A stretch of DNA of 64,000 nt. Source: Ceratodon purpureus. Its lineage: Eukaryota > Streptophyta > Bryopsida > Pseudoditrichales > Ditrichaceae. The notes under the pieces were generated by a model that saw only the letters and a list, made by a program, of their open reading frames with translations, was not told where the DNA came from and searched no databases. Shown one piece after another: positions 43,535 through 53,657 of this stretch. Both the position numbers and the translations under genes were made by a program. The stretch covers positions 100,108,009-100,172,008 of the forward strand of contig CM026426.1 of NCBI GenBank assembly GCA_014871385.1, written 5' to 3'. The stretch's first letter is position 1; every line of letters begins with the position of its first letter.

Positions 43535-43545
43535 TCCTGGTTATG
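43535..43545. repeat. Right 11-bp target-site duplication of the large MULE
   Basis: TCCTGGTTATG, identical to 27,837-27,847. Confidence 0.88.
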
Positions 43546-43661
43546 AGATATTGAAATCTTACCTTTGATTGTCATCATGCAGTTGAGTACATATGAGCTT
43601 TCAGTCTGCTCATAGATTGTTGTGGCAAAGGAATGTCATGGTTTAAAAGGAGGTATTCATA

Positions 43662-43886
43662 ATGATGATAACCAGGTCGAGTGCAAAGGCTAAGCTAGAA
43701 TTTAGATGAACAATTGAAAGAGAACGACCTCTTGAGAGGTTACGGAAGTTATCGTTAAGGGAAGGCTTTGCTACTCCATACAACTTGCGTCCAAAGATGG
43801 GAAGGAAGGGAGGGAATTCCAACAAGGTTGATGTGAACAAGGTAATGATTGACAGGGTTCTGTTGATCAAGCAACGGTCTAGTTAG
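43662..43886 (+). pseudogene. Small basic gene fragment just outside the MULE
   Basis: ATGATGATAACCAGGTCGAG opens a 74-codon frame with one TGA at 43,707. The rest reads ERERPLERLRKLSLREGF then TPYNLRPKMGRKGG and KVDVNKVMIDRVLLIKQRSS, coding-like and basic. No family is recognised. The flank on either side is A+T-rich without genes. Confidence 0.35.
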
Positions 43887-44571
43887 ATTGGCGTATCTTG
43901 AGGATAGAGGTTGTTCCGCTCCGAAGGACGACTCAAAGGTAAGTTCTCCACTATACCTAGTTCGTATTCCAGTCACATCATAGTTTTTAAAAATCATCCA
44001 TTGAGTCTTTATTGATTACATAGTAATTATTATCACGAATCTAAGGTTTTGTGGGATACGAGAAACTCAGAATAAACCGGAAGAGCCCCATCCGGAGTTA
44101 GAATTTCATTAAATTTTTATTTTTTTGGTTAATTAGGTAAAAAATAGCTAGGCACTAGCCACATTAAGAGATAGCACAAACCGGATACTCCAGGAACCTT
44201 AAAACAGTTAACGCATGAAGTATTCTCGGAACCTTGATCCCGGAACTCGGAAGAGAAAACTCGGAACGGGTCAAAGATCCAAGAACAAACCATTACTGTA
44301 ACCGCGTCTAGGATCCGAAATGACGCGGAAGTCATCATGACTCGGATAAGTGCCGAGCTCGGTACGGTGGCGGCTGCAATTACGCGCCGCCGCAGCGTTT
44401 ATGATGCTCTGGGTATATAAGTGGGAGTGTTAGGGTTTGGAGCTCCTTTTTGCGGACTGGGAGTAGAGAGTGAAAGAGCGGTGAGGTGTCTTGTCTTTTC
44501 CGATTCACTAGCAGTTGGATTGCCGGGTTTCTTGCGGTCGGATCGTAGAGGGAGAGAAGTAAGGCGTAGCA
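43887..44571. other. Spacer / possible 5' region of the gag-like element
   Basis: From about 44,220 the sequence becomes rich in CTCGGAA/CCGGAAC words like the gag-like gene that follows. GGGTATATAAGTGGG at about 44,410 is a good TATA box, about 160 bp before the ATG at 44,572. Confidence 0.45.
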
Positions 44572-46708
44572 ATGTCACACGTTCAGTGTAGAGTTCTTAG
44601 CCCCGCCACTCCGGAGAGAGAGTCGGCGATGAACGAGTTGATTGACGACCTCACCCCGATGAGGTGCATGGGTTTGTTGTCACAACCTTGGTTGCTGAAG
44701 GACGAGGCGATGGTGACGGAGATCCTGGAGGGACCGGACAATAGGTGGGACAATACGATCCGGGGCAAGCCCACGCTGTGGAGTGCGGAACGGTGGGCGG
44801 AAACTTACTGTTTTGAGCAGAACGGGCTCGTTTGGGCAACCCGGACGGATAAGTACGTACAGGATAGGTTCCACGGGAAGATCCATAAGAACAACGGGTA
44901 CCCGATAGACGCCTGTAAGGATAGAAACAGAGACAGGTCCTAGCCTTCCTTGTTCCGATCCTGTATCCGTTGAAACCGGAACAGGTCACCATCACGGTCG
45001 GAAACACCATCCTCCAAGCGTACACGGGGAAGCGTCCGGTGAATTGGGCTGCGCTCATAGCGGAAATCGTGCAGAAGATGGTGCCCTCGATCGGAAAGAA
45101 GCCGACGCCAATCACTCCTTTTCTCTACCACCTCTACCATGCCAGTAGTTTGCTGATGGATAAGGAGGAGGAGAGTTATCTAGTTGCGAAGAACCTCCTC
45201 TGCTTTCAAGAGATCCTGCCCGGGTTTGACATCGTACCGCACGGCGAAACCTCGGATACGGCGTCCACGGAAGGGGAGGATGATACGGCGATCATTTCGA
45301 ATCTCGGCGCTACAAAGGCCCACTCCGAGTCGCGATCGGAACGCGCTACATCGCAGCATGCGGAGCCCTTCACGGCCCGGGGAGATGCGGAACGGAAGGA
45401 GGTCAGTTCCGAGCAAGGATTTCCGGTTGACCCGTTGCGGGGAATCCGGGAGGAAACTCATCGGGCGCAAGCCTTTAGGATCGGATCGAGACGTTGTTCC
45501 GGAGAGTCTGCACGTCGCTCGCGGGCTGCTTACCGGAAGAGGTGATCCGAGAGGTGGAGCTTTTGAAGGACGCCCCGAAGCTTCGGAGCGATAAGAAGCA
45601 GTTGGAGCTTCAGTTGCAGGAGCTTACCTCGGAACTGGCGACGAAGAGCGAGGAGATCCGGAAGTTCCATGCTGAGCAGGAGGAGACTTTCAGTGAGCTT
45701 CGGAAGTTGGTAGGAGTTCCGGGTGCTATAGTCAACAAGGCCAGGTTCTTCGACGAGAATGTGCTGCAGCCTGCAGACTTGGAGAATAAGCAGAGGATCA
45801 TCACGATCCTTTCCAAATGCGAGCACTGGATGAACCAGATTCTGAAGAAGGTTCGGCAGCTGCTCAATCCGGGAGTCGGAAGTCCTAGCGTCGGAACCAG
45901 ACTTCCCGGATCTCTCTCTCGGACCATGGTAGGGGAATCTCGCGGTATAGGGTTCAGGACCCCATTGGAGCGCAACCTCCAGCTTGAGGAGCAGATGGCG
46001 GTCGACTCGGATATCTTCAAACCGACCCGGACGATCGCGGATATGATCCGGGAACACCAAGGACGGGTGGCCTCACCCGGGGCCAGTACGGCTCAGCAGG
46101 GCTGTGCAATCCCTACCGGACAGGCGGAGGTGACAAGGACTACAGTCACTGTTAGGCGATCCGAGGAGCGGACAGTTACAGAAGAGGTAACCCGGCCCGT
46201 GCAGCCTGTTGTTCTCCCAACACTCGGATCGTCTGTGATTATTCCAGTTCACCAAGGGGAGATAGCCAGAGCGGAATGGAGAAGGTCCATTTCACCAACC
46301 GGACGGACCCGAGTGACTGTGGAGGGGGCACTCACCTCTTCACCCAAAGCCCGGACCGGAACGGTGAGTCCTATGCCAACCGGAACGCCAGTGGAGGACT
46401 CCCCTGCTGACAGTTCCGGTGCTCGGAGGATTTTGAGGAAGAGTAAGGAACCGACGGAGAAGGGACCCATTACGATTTCCGGGTCCGACTCGGATACTCA
46501 CGCGAGCTCCCAAGTTGGGACACCAGAACCGCGACTCGGACCCCGACGTTCGGAACCCCTCCCTCGCAGATGTTGCCCAAGTCTCCTAAGTCTCCGAAGA
46601 CTCGGGTCGTTACCCGGCTTTCCTTGGAGACCAAGTCGAAGGAGTAAAAGGCGGAATGGAGTGCTAGCCGTCAGGCGGAGCGGGCAGGAGGATCCGAGCG
46701 GCGGGTGA
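44572..46708 (+). pseudogene. Gag-like retroelement protein, broken by two frameshifts
   Basis: Starts MSHVQCRVLSPATPERES after a TATA box (about 44,410). The conserved-looking part is MNELIDDLTPMRCMGLLSQP, RGKPTLWSAERWAETYCFEQ, then after a 1-base shift near 44,930 VLAFLVPILYPLKPEQVTIT, NWAALIAEIVQKMVP and TPFLYHLYHASSLLMDKEE. A second shift near 45,480 leads to a coiled coil (LRSDKKQLELQLQELTSELA) and a Ser/Pro-rich acidic tail to 46,708. No RT, protease or integrase is present. The layout (globular head, coiled coil, low-complexity tail) suits a gag or 'putative plant transposon' protein of a non-autonomous retroelement; that is inference. Confidence 0.5.
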
Positions 46709-49472
46709 CCCGATCGAAGGAGAAGGACAATGAGCAGGAGAGCCACAAGGAGACGAAGATGGGATAGATTCCTCTTGCTGCAACTGGCAGTCACTTTCCG
46801 GATTTATAGGAGTAGATTTCGGATCGGGAGATCCGGATTAATCGTAAACTAGGATTCTAGGTAGATAATTAGAAATTAGGGTTTTTGATCGAACTGCCGG
46901 CGCCGCCGCTTTTGTAAAAGCCCCTGCTTACTTAAACGGGGAAGGCGATGCAGTCCGGGTCTTCGTTTTGCATGTTTTCTCCCTATATTCCTTATCAGTA
47001 AAGTATTCGTGTTTTACAAGTACTGTGCGTGGTTTCCAGTTAAGTGTGAATGATCCGGGAAGGATATGAGAGTTCCGTTGTAGCTCGGATAGGAAGGTGA
47101 CGGGAGTTGTGATGAGACCCGAACCCGAAAGGTAATGGGATTGAGCGGAAAGATTTAGCGGATTGTCGTTGGAGTGAAGCCTCACTATTCCGTCCCCAAC
47201 CCAACCTCACGCGGAATAGCCGTCGCTAGGGTCAAAGCGGATCGAGGGGTACCTGATCGGGCTCCCTGAACTTCTGAAGCGGTTTTGCACACTGTGAGAG
47301 GGGGATTTGGAACGTGGCACGGGTCGCCTAGGGATAATCGGATCTTGGTTCTCCCATATCCGGATTGGTTTGTCATTGTAGTCTCACGGATCGGAAGTGG
47401 TCGTTTGCGTGACCTGCTGGCCAGAGTACTCTAAGTCAGTTGTGAGACACTATCTTTTCCGAGACGTTGGGGTTTGTGGACGAAACACCTGACGAGAGAA
47501 AGAGAGAGAGAGAGAGTTGAGGAGTTACGTTCCGGAAACACTATCCGAGCAGTGGCAAGGCTCGGAACTTTTATGAGTAACTACTTGGTGAAACAGTATT
47601 GAGTCCCTAGACGATACTCGGAACCTAGTGACAATACGGAAGTTTACGCTCAGTTGGAGTGCTATCCGGATGTTAGTTGCGTTTCCGTGTTCCGACAGGT
47701 TTAGGATACTCAAGGAAAAGATACACAAGCCTTGTCTCTTCGAACCCTCAAACCGGCTGCGCTCAAGCACCGCAAGCCTCTCCTCTCGAGTTGCCGAGTT
47801 CATGTTCTCGGTAGTGAATCAATTCCTAGAAGAGATTCGACCCCATTTCTGGGCGGCTTGAGAATCGGTGCAAGAAGGGCGATCTACTTCCGAAACCTCT
47901 GCAGTTGGCTAGGGACTGAGGGTGGGCAATCGCAGGCAAAGAAATCTCAAGAAGTCCTCTTCTCTTACACAGTCTCAAGTGATGGCAAAATTGGGTTTGT
48001 TGAAATCCTCTTCTCCTCGGATGACTCAAGTGATGGTGGAAGCGGGTCCGGCAACTGCAAGTGGAGAAGAAGATATCAACTCAGACAACCAGGTTAGTGC
48101 ATTTTGCCGACTACTCCTTAGGTGTACTCGGTGGCTAACATTGTTTTCAATGCTTCTGAAATGAATAAGTACTCTATTCTTCTGGATGGCAATCACATGT
48201 TTGCTCAGGCTCTAGCAAACTGATGTCAATCTCTCTCATTGAATATAAGCATACCTCAGGAATTGTTTATACTGTAGAGGCCCGAGGAGACATTGCTTTC
48301 TTCACTACCTCGTACTGATTCGTGGTCTTACTTGAAATTGTGAAGGTGCTTCTCCTAGGATGTCATTGTAATATTTGGAATGTTTGTAGTTTGTACTTGG
48401 GTTCTTGTGAGCATTGGTGGCATGTGCTCAGGCCCGAGCGGAGTGTACTTCATGCTTCATTGACCTTTGTATGCCATACTTTTATGACGGATATCAATTA
48501 GTGAGCCACGTTGTCTGCACGAGGACAAGTGTGATTACATTACTTACTGTTACTCTGTTAAATTTTGGAGGGCTAAAATCGTTCGTTAGGCCCCGAGCAG
48601 ACTACAAATGAGGTTACAAAATTATAGTTTAAGCTAAATTGCTATCCTACTACGCTAATTTAGTTGTCCGAATCATTTTCCAATGCATAATTTGTAAAAC
48701 CAATTCAGACGCTCTCTTCTGCTGGGTGATGAGAGTCTGCTCGGGCCCGAGCGATGTTTATTAGCGCCTGCCCTGTCAAATTATTCTCTGAAATATATAG
48801 GGAACCGAATCCATTATGGTCTGCTCGGGAACTTCCTATTCGAATTGGGAGCATACAAGGGAGCATAAAAGTCAGATAAAGGGGAACTGAGAAGTCTGCT
48901 TGGGCTCGAGCAGACTTGTAGAGGACTTGTACATATTGATCTATAGTATGCAATTCAATAGTGCTCAGGGCCGAGCAGACTCCATTGGCTCCCGAGCATT
49001 TTTATTATGTGACCTAGCATAATGATTTTAGGATGCAGTTCAATAGTGCTCGGGGCCGAGCAGACTCCGTTGGCTGCCTTTTCATGTGTATCATGTGAGC
49101 TGACATGATCTTGCGCTTTCTTGTGCCAAAAAGAAAGCCGTGAATTTTGAGAGTCAACGCACTAAATTCTCATGTACGTTGAGCACCATGAAGTGGAGGA
49201 GAATAACGCTGAGCGCGAGCACCATGAAGTAGGGGAGATGGGTCGCAGTCATTGACAGGTCACTATGTAATGCATGGCTGCATATCCAACGTACTATATA
49301 ACTCTATACATTGAAAGGAGGTTGAAAGGCTTCACAGACACTGTTTTGTCAATTGTGAAGCACGCTATTTTTGTCATCACCCATCACTTCCTTTTGTAAA
49401 ATGACTCTTATTTTTGTCAATGGTCATCTTGTTCCCCTCTATGTCACATGCAATGTTGAGGGCATATGATCA
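46709..49472. other. Intergenic region with a possible exon and a palindrome cluster
   Basis: 46,709-47,400 continues the CGGAA-rich composition and is probably the 3' part of the gag-like element. A (GA)n tract is at about 47,500-47,516. A plus frame at 47,922-48,091 (LGNRRQRNLKKSSSL...EDINSDNQ) ends at GTTAGT and could be an exon. No other gene is supported; the palindromes are listed separately. Confidence 0.4.
48426..49075. repeat. Cluster of GCTCGGGCCCGAGCAGACT-type palindromes
   Basis: Variants at about 48,426, 48,589, 48,731, 48,890, 48,961 and 49,050 plus half sites (48,821, 48,990). The last two are part of a longer duplicate (AGTGCTC(A/G)GGGCCGAGCAGACTCC then (A/G)TTGGCT). Each can form a GCTCGG/CCGAGC hairpin. 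Confidence 0.7.
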
Positions 49473-50257
49473 ATGGAGGTTGCTTTGTTGAATGTGCTAT
49501 GCAACCTTGTTCTAAAGTCCCTTCATATAGAGAAGGAAGTCTACAATGACAACAGCCACTTAAGTCACACTATCTATCAAATTCTCATCTATAATGATCA
49601 AAGAGAAGAGTGGCTTCTAGAGACTAGAAAGGATGCGGTGCATGGTTTGACGCCAAATTTGGGAGCTTCATCTACCGAGATTCTAACGCCGCGCCGCTCT
49701 GCTCCATCCATTGTAGAGACTTTATTCCAGTCAAAGGTTCATATCTTTAGTGAGTGAGACAATGAGGACGTACCTCCTCCTCATCACTCCACACCCAAGG
49801 ACTTGCCAAGGTTTGCCACGATTGATAAGAGTGTGCAATCTTGCTTGAAAAGGCTATGTTCACTCCCTTGAGTATGTTGTCCAAAATTGATTACTCTAAG
49901 ATTAAGATGCTTAAGGTCCTTGTCTTGCCATCTGAATACAACGGAGATGTCATCTACGAACTTCCTCCAATTTCTCCATGCATGAGGCCAAGTAGAGCGA
50001 GGCTTATGCTAGAGATGGACAAGAATTTTGATTCGAATCCGTTGTGTCAAACAAAGACATTCAATATGGCAAGGGACATGAACTTAACATTTTGTTATTC
50101 AGGGTGTGCAAGACATTTGAAGTGCACAAATCTTAACTACGGTTTCTTCAATCGAGAGCCTATGGCCTCGGAGCTTAATGAAAGCATTGAGTGGTTTGGA
50201 TATATGTCCACGCCATTTGTAGTCAAAGAATCTTTGCAACTCATGTCTGCTCTTTGA
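49473..50257 (+). pseudogene. MULE transposase gene fragment, copy 3 (N-terminal middle to zinc finger)
   Basis: Matches the transposase of the large MULE: LHIEKEVYNDNSHLSHTI, GASSTEILTPRRSAPSI, then LSKIDYSKIKMLKVLVLP, EYNGDVIYELPPI, and the first half of the WRKY-GCM1-like finger (ARHLKCTNLNYGFF), stopping at KESLQLMSAL. A stop at 49,757 and a frame change lie between. It shows that SKIDYSKI is the expected reading where the main copy has IDY-stop. Catalytic domain and SWIM finger are absent. Confidence 0.8.
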
Positions 50258-50517
50258 CATGACATGATTTAAAGAAGACAACTTCTGGCATAATTACTTA
50301 CCTGATATATTAAGGTCTACAGAAAGCAACATCCTAAATTATTTGTGTTGGCTCTCCATTAGTATTACATTAGTTACTCAATAAAATGATGAAATTCCTA
50401 GTTGGGCTAGCAGGCCATTGAAATGCAATTAAATGCTCAACAACGATGCATCATTCCTGTTACTTTGCATAGGCAAATTCTCTTTGCTTGTAGGACCACT
50501 TCTCCCTTCTCTCCTCT

Positions 50518-50740
50518 ATGGCTGAGTTTCTTGCATATCCAAATATGGGCATGGTTTGTCAGTATGCCTAGGGAATGGGAATTTCTCTGAGGCTTTGCGT
50601 AGATCCGGATGGGCTAGCTACAATAACGTCTCTTTGTCTCAGTCTTAGTGTTGGAACACAGGTTGTACAAAATTTTCCCTTAAGGTGTTCAAAAGTGATA
50701 AAACACCCTAAAAGTGACTCGTGTATTGTTCCTAGGATTT
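50518..50740 (+). pseudogene. MULE transposase N-terminal fragment, copy 4
   Basis: ATGGCTGAGTTTCTTGC opens MAEFLAYPNMGMVCQYA-stop-GMGISLRLCVDPDGLA then TITSLCLSLS, matching NMGMVCLYAQGMGIPLRF and DDDGLATVSSLRLSL of the main copy; the stop replaces Gln (CAG to TAG). After about 50,648 similarity is lost. It lies downstream of copy 3 although it encodes the more N-terminal part, so it is a separate insertion or a rearranged piece. Confidence 0.8.
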
Positions 50741-52456
50741 TGTGAAGTGAGCAAAGTAGAGTGAATCTAGTGGAGGTGTCAAACAACCCAAAAGGTAAGC
50801 AAAAGTGGAGGTTTAAACTACCTCCTATCCAATTTTGCGGAAAGTCAAATCCGGATCCTTTTCTTTTTTGGATCCGGGTCCAATCAGGATCCTTTCCTTT
50901 CCCGGATTCGGTTATCCGGATTTCCCGATCCGGATCTGGTTCACAACAAGTTAATACAAAAATGAAGTTTAACCTCTATATCAGAGGGTGCCATTTGGTA
51001 TTTAGGAAGGATGGCTCCTACCCTTCTAGAGATTTGAGTGGCAGAAGTACCACAATAAAAAAAACAAAGCAACAACAAACACAAAGGGTGCACTTACTTC
51101 ATTACAACTATTCCGGGTTGATAATCCGGTCCAGCAGGTCACGCAGGAAATCCCCACAATCCTACCAATACTACAACAACGAACCTGTCCGGATCCGGTT
51201 CTTTCTGGATATCCAGATCCGGTTCCGGTTTTGGATGTGGATTTTGGTGACCAGATAACTAGGCAACCCATACCACTTGCTGTCTACGCCTTTCAAATAT
51301 TGTGGAACCTCTCAACAGGTCGGTTGGCGCTTCCTAGGCTCTTCCCGGACCATACCCAACCTAACAATGGCTATCCCACATGAAAGTTATACAAGCAAAC
51401 ACACCTAGTGAGGCTTTCACTCCTACTACACGTGGTCTTCCAACCAGCTCTTAAACCAACCCCAAAACCAGACCCTAAGATAGATGCGGGTACTCTCCTA
51501 AGTTCCTCCCTCCACGTGGTCCTCTCAAAGCTCACTCACACGTCTATAAGGAACTCTGTACTCAACACTTACAGCAAAACTCTAGATAGTGCTTTACTTC
51601 ATAGAGAAAAGGAAACAAAGATTAAGAACCAGGGAGAACCGAAAGGCCCCCCCCCCCCCCTTATTAATAAAATGCTAACCCTAGCCCTAACTCAAATCAA
51701 GAGCTAATGCGCCTTCAGCACCGCCCATTTGGTGATCCACAAAAATCCCATAATCCTACCCCTTCTGTGAATTTCGAATCTCAGTTCTATAATTTTCGGA
51801 AATCAGATCCTCCAACCCGGGTCTTCCACCCCGATCCTGTTGAAGGGATTTTTTACCTTTTCCCTGGGAGCAGTAATTTAGGAGCAGGAACAGTAAACTG
51901 CCAGGAGCAATAAACAGTTAGTTACTGCGGATTTCTTGGTTACTGCATTTTGGATGAAGTTTTGACAGTCGGATGAAAAATTGACTAGAATGAAAAACGG
52001 ACAGATTGGATGGTGACGGCTAGGGTTTGGGGGGTAGTGAGGAGTGAGGCCATGGCGGCTCTCACTCTCTCTCCCTCCCCTTGGAGTTTGTGTGGATATG
52101 GAGGTTGGAATGTGGTTGTAGAGGTTAGGAGTAGTTATGATAGCAGGAGCAGGATCGATAGGAAAGGACTGAGTGTACTTGAAGATCATTAATGTGAAAA
52201 CCAAGACTCTTTTGAGCAGATTGGATTGATGAGCATTTAATGTTAGGGTTTGTGGGAAATGTGTGTAGGGTTGTTGGGTTGTTGCTTTAATGACAGTAGA
52301 AAGAGGCAGGATGCTTAGAAATCTGGTACAGTCCAGGAGCAGAGGGTCTAGGTAGTAATAGTTAGGTGGGTATTACAAATTTCGAGGGTTCTTCATTTTT
52401 CTAGGACTATAAACTAGCTTTCAAAGTGTGAGCTAAATCACCCTTTAACATTGGCG
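50741..52456. other. Upstream region of the plus gypsy element, probable 5' LTR
   Basis: No gene. 50,840-51,245 is full of TCCGGAT palindromes. 51,647-51,660 is a run of 14 C. The part ending CCCTTTAACA at about 52,456 should be the 5' LTR, but no 3' LTR is in view so the left boundary is unknown. Frames at 50,761-51,258 and 51,408-51,707 lack domains. Confidence 0.4.
50840..51245. repeat. Cluster of ATCCGGAT/GGATCC palindromic words
   Basis: TCCGGAT or close variants occur about ten times in two groups (50,848-50,940 and 51,115-51,235), e.g. AATCCGGATCC, TTATCCGGAT, GATCCGGATCTGG, GTCCGGATCCGG. Confidence 0.6.
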
Positions 52457-52475
52457 ACCATGCATTAAGTACGAG
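52452..52475 (+). other. LTR end and primer-binding-site-like sequence of the plus gypsy element
   Basis: TTTAACA followed by TTGGCGACCATGCATTAAG; the same arrangement is on the minus strand at 4,680-4,704. It marks the start of the internal region. Confidence 0.55.
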
Positions 52476-53657
52476 CGAAGTGGCTCTTGCTGCAAACCGG
52501 TACAGTCCAGGACAGTTCTGGAACAAGTAGACAGGCACAGTGGTCAAGGCATAAGGTAGAGTCACAGGGTTACAGTCACACGATTACAGTCACTGAATTC
52601 TAGTCACAGGAGCACTGCAGATGCTGGAGCAGTAGTACAGTTGGAGGCTGAGGTAATCAGGTTCCGGAATCCAGTGGGGAGGAGCCATTGTCCGAGCTGT
52701 CAACGTTACAGGAGGACCACATATGCTGCAGTCAGAGCACATTTAGAAGCTGAGGGTACCAAGTTCCGTAATCTCGTGGGAGAGGAGCCAATGCGCAAGC
52801 AGTCAATGGCACAGGAGCTGAGGACAGCTCCAAAGCAGAGGGAGGAGAGTGGCAGGTATTCAGGTATGTTTCAAACCACTATTGAATTCAGACACTCAGG
52901 AAAGGAACAGTAGGTTGCGTGAAAAACGACCAGTAAAAAGTAGCAATAAAAATCAAAAAGTTATTAGCCAATAAAAAACATTCGAGCAGTAAAAAGTTGC
53001 GTTAAAAATTTGAAAAGTTACTAGTCAGTAAAAATAGTGGAGCAATAAAAGGTAACAGTGGAAACTAAGGGTAAAAATGCGAATAGTAAAAATGAGATAC
53101 AAAAACGGTAAGTGGCTTAAGAAGAAAAACGAGAAATGGAAAAATTGAAAAGTTAAAAACAGAAATGAATGGACAGTAAAGAACCAGGAAAAATCTGTGG
53201 GAGAAGCTTGCAAACTATAATGTATGGAAGCTTGGAAAAACTGAGACTATGATAGAACTTGCAAAACTAAGGGCAGAAAACTATCTACAGTAGGACAGTA
53301 AAGACTGACAGGTCCCAAAGGAACCAAAGTGGAAAGGTGGCAAATTGATGGACTGGACTGGACAGAAACCAGGGAACAGGAGGACTAGCATTCGACAAAC
53401 TAAAGGAGGGCTGAGGACAGGAGCCGACAGCACCTACCCAGGAGTTTTGAAGGAGCAAAATCAGTTACTGGAAGCACCTGCCAAACCGGAAGAGCACCTG
53501 ACCAGAGAGTACCAAGAGAAGAGCAGCAAACTGTACAGCAATAAATAGAGAATACCCAGGGTGGGACAAGGAGGAGATAGCCAGGAGACAAGCAGTAGAA
53601 CGGTTGGCAAGGTAGGAACTCAGAGAGCAAAGAGCAGCAGCAGAAGTAGGAAAACCA
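52476..53657 (+). other. Gypsy leader region with short internal duplications
   Basis: Before gag there are two diverged copies of an approximately 100-bp piece (GGAGGCTGAGGTAATCAGGTTCCG at about 52,642; AGAAGCTGAGGGTACCAAGTTCCG at about 52,746) and an A-rich section (52,920-53,110) built of AGTAAAAAGTTGC-like words. The minus copy has the complementary T-rich section at 4,120-4,350. No supported coding; frames at 52,641 and 53,345 are doubtful. Confidence 0.5.
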
